Shown here: positions 12,359-21,087 of the stretch, in pieces | How positions within the stretch are numbered: position 1 is the stretch's first letter | How the letters are laid out: each line of letters starts with the position of its first letter | Origin: Psychromicrobium silvestre | Lineage (GTDB): Bacteria; Actinomycetota; Actinomycetes; Actinomycetales; Micrococcaceae | Assembly (NCBI RefSeq): GCF_013408295.1 | Contig: NZ_JACBYQ010000002.1 | Coordinates: forward strand, 806,001 to 870,000 | Reading direction: 5' to 3' | DNA length: 64,000 bases | Program-made: the position numbers and the translations under genes | Notes under the pieces: generated by a model | The model's input: only the letters and a program-made list of their open reading frames with translations | Database searches by the model: none | What the model was told of the DNA's origin: nothing

Positions 12359-13456
12359 ATGCCTGCTAGAAAACGAGCAGCCCGGGTTGGTGGGCTACGG
12401 CGCGGTGAGAATGTAGCCGGTTGGTTGTTCACCGCTCCGATGTTGATCATCCTGGGCCTGTTCCTCTTGGTTCCCGTACTGATGGCGCTATGGGTCAGCT
12501 TCTCCGATTGGGGCGGGCGTGGCTCGCCCTTCTCCGGGGATGTCAGTTTCGCCGGTTTTGATAACTATCGGAAGATCTTGGCTAGCGGCGGACAAGCTGA
12601 GCAGGATTTTGGCACATCGCTGCGTAACAACGCCTGGTATGTGGTTTTGGTGGTCCCGATCCAGACCGCCGTGGCGTTACTGCTCGCCGTGCTGGTGAAC
12701 GGTCGCGCTCTGCGCGGGCGTGGCTTCTTCAGAACCGCCTTCTACTTTCCCTCCGTCACCAGTAGCGTGGCCATCACGGTGCTCTGGCTCTTCTTGTTCA
12801 GCGCATCGGGGGCGGTGAACAAGGCCCTGTCCTTTATCGGGATCAATGGACCGAATTGGTTCAATGACCCGCGAGGAGTGCTGCATCTGATCCTCGACGG
12901 ACTGGGGATAAAAACTGGCCCGGCGGCGCTGACCGATAACAGCGTGCTAGGGGTCTCCTTCTGGGATTGGCTCTCCGGTCCCTCGGTGGCGATGACCGCT
13001 TTCATTGCGATGGCGGTTTTCACCACGAGCGGCACTTTTATGCTGCTCTTCATCGCAGCTCTGCAGAACCTGGGTGGCGACATCACCGAGGCCGCTACCT
13101 TGGATGGGGCAAGTGGCTGGCAGCGCTTCTGGTACGTCACCTTGCCGCAATTGCGTCCCACCTTGTTCACTGTGCTTACCTTGGGCTTGATCGGGGCCTG
13201 GCAGGTTTTCGACCAGATCTATACCGGAACTCAGGGCGGTCCGGGGAAAACCACGCTTACCCCGGCTTACCTTTCCTATTCCTCCGCTTTTAATAATCAG
13301 CAATGGGGTCAAGGCTCGGCAATTGCCTTTGTGCTCTTTGTCATCATCGTGCTGATGACCCTGCTACAGCGCTGGATACTGCGTGAACGGCCGGTGTCGC
13401 AGCGGAAGATGCGAATGTATCGAGAAGTGAGCGCGACGAGCGGAGCGAAACGATGA
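12359..13456 (+). CDS. Sugar ABC transporter permease (MalF/UgpA type)
   Basis: Inner-membrane permease with six predicted membrane segments and the cytoplasmic EAA loop (EAATLDGASGWQRFWYVTLP) that contacts the ATPase. The 365 residues are slightly longer than most members because of an insertion around residues 150-190 (periplasmic loop). It starts 5 bp after the binding-protein stop and overlaps the next permease by 4 bp (ATGA), indicating translational coupling. Confidence 0.92.
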   Translation: MPARKRAARVGGLRRGENVAGWLFTAPMLIILGLFLLVPVLMALWVSFSDWGGRGSPFSGDVSFAGFDNYRKILASGGQAEQDFGTSLRNNAWYVVLVVPIQTAVALLLAVLVNGRALRGRGFFRTAFYFPSVTSSVAITVLWLFLFSASGAVNKALSFIGINGPNWFNDPRGVLHLILDGLGIKTGPAALTDNSVLGVSFWDWLSGPSVAMTAFIAMAVFTTSGTFMLLFIAALQNLGGDITEAATLDGASGWQRFWYVTLPQLRPTLFTVLTLGLIGAWQVFDQIYTGTQGGPGKTTLTPAYLSYSSAFNNQQWGQGSAIAFVLFVIIVLMTLLQRWILRERPVSQRKMRMYREVSATSGAKR

Positions 13457-14289
13457 ACAGCGTCACCCGTGGCCTCCGCAAGGGTGGGCTTTATCTGATC
13501 CTGCTGCTCATCGCCGTCGTCTATATCTGGCCCTTTCTGGTTCAGGTGGGCACTTCGTTCAAAACGGATGCCGAGGCCAGTAGCAGCTCCATCTCGCCGC
13601 TTCCGCTGACCTGGAGCACGGATGCTTACCAACGGCTTTTCGAAAACTCCGATTTTCCGCTCTGGTTCACTAACTCGGTAGTGGTCACGCTACTGGTGAC
13701 CCTTGGCAGAGTGTTCTTCGACTCGCTCGCAGGCTATGCGCTCGCCAGGCTGTCTTTTCGCGGCAGGGGAGTGATGTTTGCCGGGTTGGTCGCGGTGATG
13801 GCGGTGCCCGGCGTCGTGCAATTGATTCCAAAATTTTTGGTGATCAATCAGCTCGGTCTCTACGATTCCTATGCGGGAATGATTGTGCCGCTCTTGGTCG
13901 ATGCGGCGGGTATCTTCATTATGAAGAACTTCTTTGAATCCATTCCGAGCAGTATTGAGGAGCAGGCACGGATTGACGGCGCGGGTAGCTTCCGGACCTT
14001 TTGGTCGGTGGTGCTCCCGATGGCACGGCCCGCCGTGATCACCATCGTGATCATGTCCTTTCAGGGTTCCTGGAACGAACTGTCCCACTTCATCATCTCC
14101 GCCCAATCCCCGGAACTCACCACGCTCGCCAAGGGAGTGGCCTCCCTGGCTTCCGGTCAGCTCAGCCAGGGTAGTCAGTTTCCGCTCAAACTGGCCGCCG
14201 CGCTCCTAATGACCGTTCCGGTGGCACTGGTATTTCTTCTGTTCCAGCGACGGATCCTGAACAATAGCGAAGGAGCCGTCAAAGAATGA
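13453..14289 (+). CDS. Sugar ABC transporter permease (MalG/UgpE type)
   Basis: Second permease of the importer, 278 residues, six predicted membrane helices. The EAA loop reads EEQARIDGAGSFRTFWSVVL. The start codon overlaps the previous stop. The protein probably pairs with the product of 12359-13456 as a heterodimer energised by a shared MsiK-like ATPase encoded elsewhere. Confidence 0.92.
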   Translation: MNSVTRGLRKGGLYLILLLIAVVYIWPFLVQVGTSFKTDAEASSSSISPLPLTWSTDAYQRLFENSDFPLWFTNSVVVTLLVTLGRVFFDSLAGYALARLSFRGRGVMFAGLVAVMAVPGVVQLIPKFLVINQLGLYDSYAGMIVPLLVDAAGIFIMKNFFESIPSSIEEQARIDGAGSFRTFWSVVLPMARPAVITIVIMSFQGSWNELSHFIISAQSPELTTLAKGVASLASGQLSQGSQFPLKLAAALLMTVPVALVFLLFQRRILNNSEGAVKE

Positions 14290-14319
14290 CACAACCGCTA
14301 TCTATAGAGAATCAGGAAT

Positions 14320-16365
14320 ATGACGATCCCCTCCCCCGAAACCCTTACCGCTTCAACCGAACTGCGGCAACCCTTTCTCCATGATGCGCTCTTGCTCTTC
14401 AAAGCCCCGACCCAGTTTTGGACGGACCGCATTGGGAACATGGGCCTGGAACCCATCCACGGGATCTACTATTCCGATACTCGGGTGTTCTCCAGCCTCG
14501 CCCTGACGGTGAACGGAGAGGCGACAGAGAACATCGGGGTGAACCGGATTAATGCTTCCGAGGATGTACACAGCCTGGTGGCCCGCTCGGTTGACGGCCG
14601 GGGTGCGGACCCGCGGGTGAGGTTGGATCGCCGTCGCACTGTTGGAGCGGAATCGGTGGCGGAGGTACTGCGTTTTGAGTCAAGGCTTCCCGACGAACTG
14701 AACTTCGAGCTGAAACTCGTGCTGAAGCCAGATTTCGGGGCGCTGCAGGACGTCAAGTCCGGCCTGGCCGCCAGCCGGGACCGGGCCGCGCCGCAGCTCT
14801 CGCCAGCCATCGAATTGTCCATAGCGGGGGATCAGGCCACCCTGGAGCGTGGATCGGTACAAGCGCGGGTTCTCGCTCCCGGAGCAAATATCAGTTACGA
14901 CGGCGGTGAACTTGCCATTCGCTGGAACCTCACGGTTCCGCCCCATGCGGTGAGTGAAGTGTCTTGGACCGTAGAACTGCAGGACACGTCCGCCGTCGTC
15001 AAAGCAGCCGAGGGGCTTCCACAATGGGATGAAGTCTCGGTAGAGAGCTCAGATTCACGGATTGGCCGCTGGGCGGAACGTGCATTCGAAGACCTCAACG
15101 GGCTTCGAATGACTGCCACAGCCGCCCCCGGCGAAGTTTTCTTAGCGGCCGGGGCGCCCTGGTTCTTCACCTTATTCGGGCGGGACTCAATCTGGGCGGC
15201 CAGAATGCTGCTGCCTTTCGGCACCGAACTCGCAGCCTCCACTCTGCGTGCCCTGGCGGCGCTGCAAGGTACGCGAGTCAATCCGGAGAACGCCGAGCAG
15301 CCGGGCAAGATCCCGCATGAGATCAGGTCGGCAACGCTCCATCTACACGGTAAAGGCATCACCCTGCCGCCCTTGTACTACGGCACCGTGGACGCCACGC
15401 CGCTGTGGATTTGCCTGCTGCACGATGCCTGGAGCTGGGGCCTCGCGGATCAAGAGGTCAAGGAACTGTTGCCTCAGTTGGAGGCGGCACTGGCCTGGAT
15501 GCGTGACTATTCAAACGCGGATGGCTTCCTGGATTACCGTGATGAAACCGGGCACGGGCTGAGTAATCAGGGCTGGAAGGATTCCGGCGATTCGATTCAA
15601 TGGCGAGACGGGCGGCTGGCCGAGGGGCCGCTGGCTCTGTGCGAGGTACAGGGCTACGGCTATGAAGCGGCGCGGGCGGGGGCACGACTCATGCGCCACT
15701 TCGAGCTCCCTGGTGCGCAGGAGTGGGAAGAGTGGGCGGAGCGGCTCAAAGAGCGTTTCACCGAATCCTTCTGGGTGGGCAGCGAAGACCAGTCGTACCC
15801 GGCGGTGGCGCTGGACGGCAAGAAACAAAAAGTGGACTCGTTGACGAGCAATATCGGTCACCTGTTGGGCACCGGCATTCTGACCGCGGAGCAGGCGGAG
15901 CGAGTATCTCGACTGGTTTCCGGGCCAAGCCTAGATTCGGGGCTGGGCTTGCGAACCTTGTCCACCGAGGAGGCAGGGTATTGGCCACTGAGCTATCACG
16001 GCGGATCGGTCTGGGCACACGACACCGCAATCGCTATCTGGGGAATGCACCGGGAGGGCTTGGGTCAGCACGCAACTGGGCTGCTCGAAGGTTTGCTGCT
16101 CGCCGCGGAGGGCTTTGACTACCGGATGCCGGAACTGCATGCGGGAGAGCCGGTGGCTGGTGGGCCCGTTGCCTATCCTGCGGCCTGCCGTCCACAAGCT
16201 TGGTCTGCCGCCGCTGTAGCGGTGGCTCTGCAGACAATCTTGGGTGTGAACCCACGGGACCGGCAGGAACTGATCTCGGAACCACTCCCCGGTTACCAGC
16301 AGCTCAGGGTCTCGGGGTTCCGGCTCGCCGGGGTGCCGCTCACCATCACTCGGGACGGTGAATAA
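14320..16365 (+). CDS. Glycogen-debranching-like enzyme (GDE_N_bis plus six-hairpin domain)
   Basis: A 681-residue cytoplasmic protein with an N-terminal beta-sandwich of the glycogen debranching N-bis type (residues about 20-215) and a C-terminal alpha/alpha six-hairpin glycosidase domain holding the family hallmark FGRDS at residues 286-290. Relatives are called amylo-alpha-1,6-glucosidases, but members of this clan also act on other small glucosides. Its place as last gene of a LacI-controlled importer operon, 30 bp after the second permease, suggests hydrolysis of the imported sugar rather than storage glycogen. No signal peptide is seen. Confidence 0.85.
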   Translation: MTIPSPETLTASTELRQPFLHDALLLFKAPTQFWTDRIGNMGLEPIHGIYYSDTRVFSSLALTVNGEATENIGVNRINASEDVHSLVARSVDGRGADPRVRLDRRRTVGAESVAEVLRFESRLPDELNFELKLVLKPDFGALQDVKSGLAASRDRAAPQLSPAIELSIAGDQATLERGSVQARVLAPGANISYDGGELAIRWNLTVPPHAVSEVSWTVELQDTSAVVKAAEGLPQWDEVSVESSDSRIGRWAERAFEDLNGLRMTATAAPGEVFLAAGAPWFFTLFGRDSIWAARMLLPFGTELAASTLRALAALQGTRVNPENAEQPGKIPHEIRSATLHLHGKGITLPPLYYGTVDATPLWICLLHDAWSWGLADQEVKELLPQLEAALAWMRDYSNADGFLDYRDETGHGLSNQGWKDSGDSIQWRDGRLAEGPLALCEVQGYGYEAARAGARLMRHFELPGAQEWEEWAERLKERFTESFWVGSEDQSYPAVALDGKKQKVDSLTSNIGHLLGTGILTAEQAERVSRLVSGPSLDSGLGLRTLSTEEAGYWPLSYHGGSVWAHDTAIAIWGMHREGLGQHATGLLEGLLLAAEGFDYRMPELHAGEPVAGGPVAYPAACRPQAWSAAAVAVALQTILGVNPRDRQELISEPLPGYQQLRVSGFRLAGVPLTITRDGE

Positions 16366-16537
16366 CGGCAACCCCGGCGTCCAAATCGATTTCGATCCCG
16401 TGCCCGCCCTTATCGGGGGAGTCCACCGTGGCAGGCAGTGTGAGCTGGCGGCTTTCTTCCTCCAGTTGGTAGGCGCGGGCAGGGTTGAAAATGACGTCCA
16501 GGGAGCCGAAGGCCCCGCCTAGACCGTTGCCGCTCAT
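16346..16537 (-). CDS. Small DUF6191-like protein
   Basis: A 63-residue protein with a start preceded by GAAGGA. It has an FNPARAYQLEEE segment and ends in the acidic IEIDLDAGVAVI, which resembles the short actinobacterial DUF6191 family as I remember it. It overlaps the 3' end of the convergent debranching gene by 20 bp. The function is unknown. The ordered motif and good ribosome site argue for a real gene, but its small size leaves doubt. Confidence 0.6.
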   Translation of the reverse strand: MSGNGLGGAFGSLDVIFNPARAYQLEEESRQLTLPATVDSPDKGGHGIEIDLDAGVAVIHRPE

Positions 16538-16577
16538 GGTCGCCGTCCTTCTATCGTGATGTAGCTATCTAATGAAC

Positions 16578-16604
16578 GTTCGAAGGCGGCTCATTGTTTC
16601 GAAC
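16578..16604. promoter_or_regulatory. Inverted repeat upstream of the Asp23 operon
   Basis: GTTCGAA and TTCGAAC are separated by 13 bp about 100 bp upstream of the first Asp23 gene and 41 bp upstream of the divergent small gene. It could be an operator for either direction. No matching regulator is nearby. Confidence 0.35.
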
Positions 16605-16702
16605 CTGACGGACTGGTTCCTTCAACCCTTCTCGCTCGGGCAGTAGGCTTGGGGTGAAGGCATTCTCTGAAGGAGTGCAGCAGAGCGCGGTAGGAGGCAT
16701 CA

Positions 16703-17194
16703 GTGAGCGATCCGGTGAACGACGGCGGCCAGCCCGGTGCGGAGCAAGCCTCCGGACGGACGGTTATCGCCGAAACGGCGGTGGCCAAGGTGGCAGGTAT
16801 TGCGGCGCGGGAGGTTCCGGGAGTCTACTCACTCGGCTCCGGTTCCGCGCGTGCACTCGGCGCGATCCGTGAGGTAGTAGGTGCCACCGATCTTTCCCAG
16901 GGCATTCGGGTCGAGGTGGGCCAAACCCAGGTAGCCGTCGATGTATCGCTGGTCGCTGAATACGGACGCCCGCTTCTTGAGGTAGCCAATCAAGTTCGGG
17001 CTGCTGTCTACCGAGCCGTACAAGAGCAGGTGGGTCTGAAGGTGATTGAGGTCAATGTGGAGGTCAATGATGTTCATCTCCCAGGTGGCGATGTGCCGAA
17101 GAGTCCAGGGCAGCCGAAACTGTCGGAGCGGCTCGCCGCGAGTGTGAAAACCCCTGAGCCTAAAACGCAAGTAAGCAGTGGAGAGTCAGCATGA
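16703..17194 (+). CDS. Asp23/Gls24 family envelope stress protein
   Basis: First gene of a five-gene envelope-stress block. GTG start 4 nt after a strong TAGGAGG site. The 163 residues hold the Asp23 core (TVIAETAVAKVAGIAAREVP, VEVNDVHLPG). In Firmicutes Asp23 sits under the membrane bound to AmaP, and the same partner is encoded at 18475. The C-terminal 35 residues are a charged tail. The gene overlaps the next one by 4 bp. Confidence 0.9.
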   Translation: MSDPVNDGGQPGAEQASGRTVIAETAVAKVAGIAAREVPGVYSLGSGSARALGAIREVVGATDLSQGIRVEVGQTQVAVDVSLVAEYGRPLLEVANQVRAAVYRAVQEQVGLKVIEVNVEVNDVHLPGGDVPKSPGQPKLSERLAASVKTPEPKTQVSSGESA

Positions 17195-17382
17195 ACTACA
17201 CACTCGTTGGTATCGGTGCGGGCGCCTTCTTAGCCTTTATGGCTTTTGCCTTCGGATTCTGGGGATTCCTAATCGCGGTGATCTTCATGGTGATCGGAGC
17301 GATCCTTGGCCGCGCCGCCGACGGCAAACTTGATCTGCGAGGTGTGCTTGACGCCCTGACCGGACGGCGTTCCTCCTCATGA
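17191..17382 (+). CDS. DUF2273-like small membrane protein
   Basis: A 63-residue protein with two closely spaced membrane segments (residues 4-22 and 24-42) and a basic tail, the arrangement of DUF2273 proteins that accompany Asp23 in many Gram-positives. It overlaps both neighbours by 4 bp, so translation is coupled. Confidence 0.8.
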   Translation: MNYTLVGIGAGAFLAFMAFAFGFWGFLIAVIFMVIGAILGRAADGKLDLRGVLDALTGRRSSS

Positions 17383-17840
17383 CAGAGGCTACGACGCAAG
17401 CCCCGGCAGTAATTCCGGCAGCAAGCAATGAGGCTCTTGCGGGACACAACCGGATCAGTACGGCCGCCCTCAACAGCGTGGCTCAGGCTGCGGCCGCTGA
17501 AAGTTTCGGCGTGCAGGTCAATGAGGTTCGGGTCTCTTTTTCCGATGCGGCTGGTCGGTTGGCGATTTCTCTGGCCACCCCGATTGCGGTTCCCAGCCTG
17601 ACTGCTTTAGCGGTGGCCCACGATGAGGCTGCGGCAGCGAGGTTGGCCGAGAGCGGCGGTTCGATTTGGCTGCGCACCATTGCCGCCAAAAAGGATGTGC
17701 TGGACAAGGTGGGTTATCTGACCGGATCGGATGTTGCCAGAGTGGACATTAGGATCACCGGTGTCCGCTTACCGCAGCAGAGCCGAGCCTACGAAAATCC
17801 GGTACAGCCCGATGCAGCACCGGCTCGGAGGGTTCAATGA
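17379..17840 (+). CDS. Second Asp23-like protein
   Basis: A 153-residue soluble protein with a divergent Asp23-type fold: RISTAALNSVAQAAAAESFG corresponds to the N-terminal helix and VDIRITGVRLP to the terminal strand. It is clearly less conserved than the product at 16703 and probably partners it. It is embedded in the operon with 4-bp overlaps on both sides. Confidence 0.75.
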   Translation: MTEATTQAPAVIPAASNEALAGHNRISTAALNSVAQAAAAESFGVQVNEVRVSFSDAAGRLAISLATPIAVPSLTALAVAHDEAAAARLAESGGSIWLRTIAAKKDVLDKVGYLTGSDVARVDIRITGVRLPQQSRAYENPVQPDAAPARRVQ

Positions 17841-18478
17841 CGCAGAGCGAACAGAGCGAACAGAGCGAACAGAGCGAACAGAGCGAACAGAGCAAAATGG
17901 ATAGCAAGCTCGATATGGCTCGGGTGGTTCGGAGAGAACTCTATTCGGGCCGCTCGGTGCTCTCCGCGATTGCCGCTTTTGCCGTGATCGTACTGGCGAT
18001 CTATGGCCTGCTGGAATGTGGCTTGCGGATCGTCAATCAGCCCGCCTGGCTAATTGATCCGCAAACCGCTCTGGATCGACTGGCGCATCTACCGGACGGT
18101 ATCAACCCCTTCCTGCTCGGAGTGGTGGGAGCGGTGCTGCTTTTCTTTGGCTTGCTGTTCTTGCTCAGCGCGGTGCTACCGGGACGTCGAGCCCGGCACA
18201 CCCTGCCCGATTCCAGAATGTCGGTGGTTGTTGAGGACGAGGTGATTGCCTCCGCGCTAGCCCGCCGGGCACGCTTGGCTGCTGGTGTCACCCAAGAGCA
18301 GGTCATGGTGGTGGTTTCCCAGCGCACCGTTGTGGTGAATATCAGGCCGACTTCCGGCGTCGCACTGAACGCCGAAGCGATCAAGCATGCGGTGGAGGCC
18401 GAAGTGGAACTAATGCAGCTTTCCCCGCTACCCCAAGTTCGAGTCAACCTGGCAGCAGTGGGGGTGATCGGGGTTTGA
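17837..18478 (+). CDS. DUF6286-type membrane protein of the Asp23 block
   Basis: A 213-residue protein with two membrane segments (about residues 45-65 and 90-115) and a cytoplasmic C-terminal domain with Asp23-like strand order (VVVSQRTVVVNIRPTSGV). This matches DUF6286 proteins of actinobacterial Asp23 operons. The N-terminus is unusual: after MTQ it is a run of SEQ tripeptides made by a 9-bp tandem repeat. An in-frame ATG at 17897 just after the run could be an alternative start. Start and stop overlap the neighbours by 4 bp. Confidence 0.78.
   Translation: MTQSEQSEQSEQSEQSEQSKMDSKLDMARVVRRELYSGRSVLSAIAAFAVIVLAIYGLLECGLRIVNQPAWLIDPQTALDRLAHLPDGINPFLLGVVGAVLLFFGLLFLLSAVLPGRRARHTLPDSRMSVVVEDEVIASALARRARLAAGVTQEQVMVVVSQRTVVVNIRPTSGVALNAEAIKHAVEAEVELMQLSPLPQVRVNLAAVGVIGV
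17843..17896 (+). repeat. 9-bp tandem repeat coding SEQ tripeptides
   Basis: Five perfect copies of CAGAGCGAA followed by a degenerate copy CAGAGCAAA. The unit length is a multiple of three, so copy-number change would alter the length of the N-terminal tail without shifting frame. Confidence 0.95.
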
Positions 18479-19086
18479 ACGAGACGCCTCGTGTACTCAA
18501 CCGCATATTGCTCACGCTTTTCGCGCTTTTCCTGTTGACTTTAGGCGGGGTTGCTCTCGGCCTGGCCACGGTGCCGGCTTTCGCTCAGTGGTGGCAAGCC
18601 TGGGCAGGGCCGCTGAATAGTCAACTCCAAGACTTGGCCACGCAGACTGCTTTACCCGGTCAAGGCAGCAGCCTGATCTGGGTTGGGGTTGCGGTGTTCT
18701 TGATTGTGCTGATCATTTTGATGATCCTCTGGGTGGCCGGCCAAGGACGCGGACGTACCACCATTCTGGCCGCCGACGATGAAGCGGGCGAGGCGGAGGG
18801 GCTGGTCTCGATCAATGGCAGTGTGGCCGAGCAACTGTTACGTCAGGCCTTCGGCGAGCGCACCGATTTACTCGGCTCTACGGTCTCAACTTACGAGGTA
18901 AAGGGGGAGCCCGGCCTCCGAGTCAGGCTAATGCCCCGTCAAGGCGTTTCACCGCATCAACTAGCTACCGAGGTCTCCGAATTGGTAGCTGCCCTGGAAC
19001 TAGTGATCGGCCAACGCATCCCGGTGCTGCTGAACATCGCCTCCGGAACTCGCGTGCGCTTCACGAAGGCGGAGCGAGTCCGCTGA
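18475..19086 (+). CDS. amaP: Alkaline shock response membrane anchor protein (AmaP-like)
   Basis: A 203-residue protein starting at TTG inside a TTGA overlap with the previous gene. Two membrane segments (about residues 8-30 and 62-82) are followed by a cytoplasmic domain, the layout of AmaP, which anchors Asp23 to the membrane. It is last in the operon and followed by a perfect 42-nt palindrome. Confidence 0.78.
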   Translation: MNETPRVLNRILLTLFALFLLTLGGVALGLATVPAFAQWWQAWAGPLNSQLQDLATQTALPGQGSSLIWVGVAVFLIVLIILMILWVAGQGRGRTTILAADDEAGEAEGLVSINGSVAEQLLRQAFGERTDLLGSTVSTYEVKGEPGLRVRLMPRQGVSPHQLATEVSELVAALELVIGQRIPVLLNIASGTRVRFTKAERVR

Positions 19087-19105
19087 TCCCGAGAATGTAC
19101 TAGGT

Positions 19106-19147
19106 ACGATAAACGCCGTGGCAGCTAGCTGCCACGGCGTTTATCGT
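19106..19147. terminator. Bidirectional terminator, perfect 42-nt palindrome
   Basis: A perfect palindrome of two 21-nt arms (inner half GCCGTGGCAGCTAGCTGC). It lies between the convergent amaP-like gene and the alpha-glucosidase gene and carries A/T-rich outer arms, so it can terminate transcription from both sides. Confidence 0.85.
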
Positions 19148-19159
19148 TACTTCTCAGTT

Positions 19160-20941
19160 TTAGGACAGCCAGATGGCGCTGTTCGGAGCCAATTCGCCGT
19201 TCTCAGTCAAAGCCTTGGGCTGGCTGCGCAGGCGTACGCCGCGGTCCTCAAGGAACTCCGTAGACAGTGCCAAAGGCTGATCACCGAAATTGGCCAGCAC
19301 CGTCAGTTCGCCGTTGCGGAAGCTGAGGATGTCCTTGTCCGGCTGATGCAACCCCGATGCTTCGAGCCATTCAAGTACGCCCTGGCCCAGCTCATATTCG
19401 GAGCGCAGAGCGAGTGCTTCCCGGTAGAACTCAAGGGTTGATCCCGGCACCCCGTCCTGGCGGTCGGCGGCATAGCTGGCGAAGGACTCGGGTTGCGGCA
19501 GCCAGGGCTGGCTCGGTTCCACGCTGCCGTGGCTGAAGCCGTAACCGGGCTCCTGGTCGTACCAGGGGAGTGGTACCCGGCAACCGTCGCGGCCGATCTC
19601 CTCGCCCTTGGTTCGGGCAAAGGCCGGGTCCTGCCGGAGCTCCGCAGCCAGCGTGGTGTGTTCGGGCAGGCCGAGTTCATCGCCCTGGTAGAGGTAAGCC
19701 GAGCCGGGCAGCGCCAGCATGATTGCCGCGGCTGCCCGCGCCCGGAGCAGGCCGAGAGCCTCATCCGGCTGTTCGTCGGCGGCACTAATTCCCTTCGGGA
19801 AACCGGTCGGAGTGCTGAGGCCGTAGCGGGTGGTGTGCCGGACGGTATCGTGATTGGACATCACCCAGGTGCTCGGTGCGCCAACGCTTTCGACGGCGGC
19901 GAGCGAGTTGGTGATTGCCGCCGTCATCCGCTCCGCATCCCAACCGGCCAGCAGGAACTCGAAGTTGAAGGCTTGCTGCATCTCGTCTGGGCGGATATAC
20001 CGCACTAGCCGTTCCGCCGGCTCAACCCAGGCTTCGGCAACCAACATCCGGTCGCCGTCGTACTCCTTCAGTACCTGATTCCAGGCTCGGTAGATTTCGT
20101 GTACACCTTCTTGGTCGAAGAAGGGCGAGGGCGGATTCATATTACCTTCGGGAGCTTTCTCAGAATCCGCTGAATCCGCTGAATCTGCGGAGTCCTCGGC
20201 CTGCTGGCCCTCCACCATGGCCGCTGCGCCGTCCCAATCTGGCAGGCCCTCGGCCTTGATCATGCCGTGTGCCACGTCCACCCGGAAACCATCTACCCCA
20301 CGGTCCAGCCAGAAGCGCAGCACCGCTTCCATTTCGCTGCGAACCTCGGGGTTCTCCCAATTCAGATCCGGCTGCTTGGTGTCGAAGAGGTGCAGATACC
20401 ACTGTCCTGGGGTGCCATCGGCTTCCACCAATCGGGTCCAGGCGTTTCCGCCGAAGATCGACTGCCAGTTGTTCGGCGGCAGTTCCCCTTGCTCGCCTTT
20501 GCCTTCGCGGAAGATATAGCGGTTTCGGGTCTCGGAGCCGGGTTTGGCCGCTCGTGCCTGAACAAACCACTCGTGTTCGTCCGAGGTGTGGTTGGGTACC
20601 AGGTCAACGATGATCCGTAATTTGAGCGCGTGAGCCTGCGTTAGCATCTCATCGAAATCGGCCAAGCTGCCGAAGCGCGGATCTACGTCACGATAGTCAG
20701 AAACGTCGTAACCTGCATCGGCTTGCGGGGAAGCGTAGAAAGGCGAAAGCCAGACGGCGTCCACACCGAGTTCCTTGAGATATTCGAGTTTGGAGGTAAC
20801 GCCGGGCAGGTCGCCCATGCCGTCTCCGTTGCCGTCAGCGAAGGAACGCGGATAGACCTGATAGATCACCGCATCCCGCCACCAGCTCTGCTCTGGTCCC
20901 TGAAGTTCCCCGGCATCGGTGCCGAACGTGGTTTGGCTCAC
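19160..20941 (-). CDS. GH13 alpha-glucosidase (oligo-1,6-glucosidase/trehalose-hydrolase type)
   Basis: Cytoplasmic glycoside hydrolase of 593 residues. The GTG at 20941 was chosen because GAAAGG lies 6 nt upstream; longer versions add a basic stretch. All GH13 signatures are present: DLVPNHTS, GFRVDVAHG with the nucleophile Asp, MLVAEAWVE with the acid Glu, and VMSNHDTVRH with the transition-state Asp. It lacks a signal peptide. It is divergent from a CUT1 importer operon, and a possible operator lies between them, so it probably hydrolyses the maltose-, isomaltose- or trehalose-type sugar imported by that system. Confidence 0.9.
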   Translation of the reverse strand: MSQTTFGTDAGELQGPEQSWWRDAVIYQVYPRSFADGNGDGMGDLPGVTSKLEYLKELGVDAVWLSPFYASPQADAGYDVSDYRDVDPRFGSLADFDEMLTQAHALKLRIIVDLVPNHTSDEHEWFVQARAAKPGSETRNRYIFREGKGEQGELPPNNWQSIFGGNAWTRLVEADGTPGQWYLHLFDTKQPDLNWENPEVRSEMEAVLRFWLDRGVDGFRVDVAHGMIKAEGLPDWDGAAAMVEGQQAEDSADSADSADSEKAPEGNMNPPSPFFDQEGVHEIYRAWNQVLKEYDGDRMLVAEAWVEPAERLVRYIRPDEMQQAFNFEFLLAGWDAERMTAAITNSLAAVESVGAPSTWVMSNHDTVRHTTRYGLSTPTGFPKGISAADEQPDEALGLLRARAAAAIMLALPGSAYLYQGDELGLPEHTTLAAELRQDPAFARTKGEEIGRDGCRVPLPWYDQEPGYGFSHGSVEPSQPWLPQPESFASYAADRQDGVPGSTLEFYREALALRSEYELGQGVLEWLEASGLHQPDKDILSFRNGELTVLANFGDQPLALSTEFLEDRGVRLRSQPKALTENGELAPNSAIWLS

Positions 20942-20961
20942 GAATCGCCTTTCACTAGTTT

Positions 20962-20977
20962 TGCGTAAACGCTTGCA
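20962..20977. promoter_or_regulatory. Candidate LacI-type operator in the divergent glucosidase/importer promoter
   Basis: TGCGTAAACGCTTGCA contains GCGT and ACGC half-sites around AA and outer TGC and GCA. It overlaps the -35 of the importer promoter and lies about 20 bp from the glucosidase start, so one protein could control both directions. The LacI protein encoded at 24687-25700 is the natural candidate. Confidence 0.45.
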
Positions 20978-21002
20978 CTTTCTCTGCACACGTTACTAGT
21001 AT
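20973..21002 (+). promoter_or_regulatory. Candidate promoter of the second importer operon
   Basis: A -35-like TTGCAC and a -10-like TAGTAT are separated by 18 bp. This would start transcription near 21009, leaving a leader of about 80 nt before the chosen start at 21088. Confidence 0.4.
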
Positions 21003-21087
21003 GAGCGACATCACTCAACCGAGTTTTCTCAGATTCTTAACAGCTTCTGCAAAGCATCGGTCCGATATCTCAATGAGGAGTATGAGT

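Noticed and set aside
16596-16618. Sigma-B-like promoter GTTT-N15-GGTT before the Asp23 operon
   Set aside because: The -10 part departs from the GGGTAA consensus, so chance is as likely.
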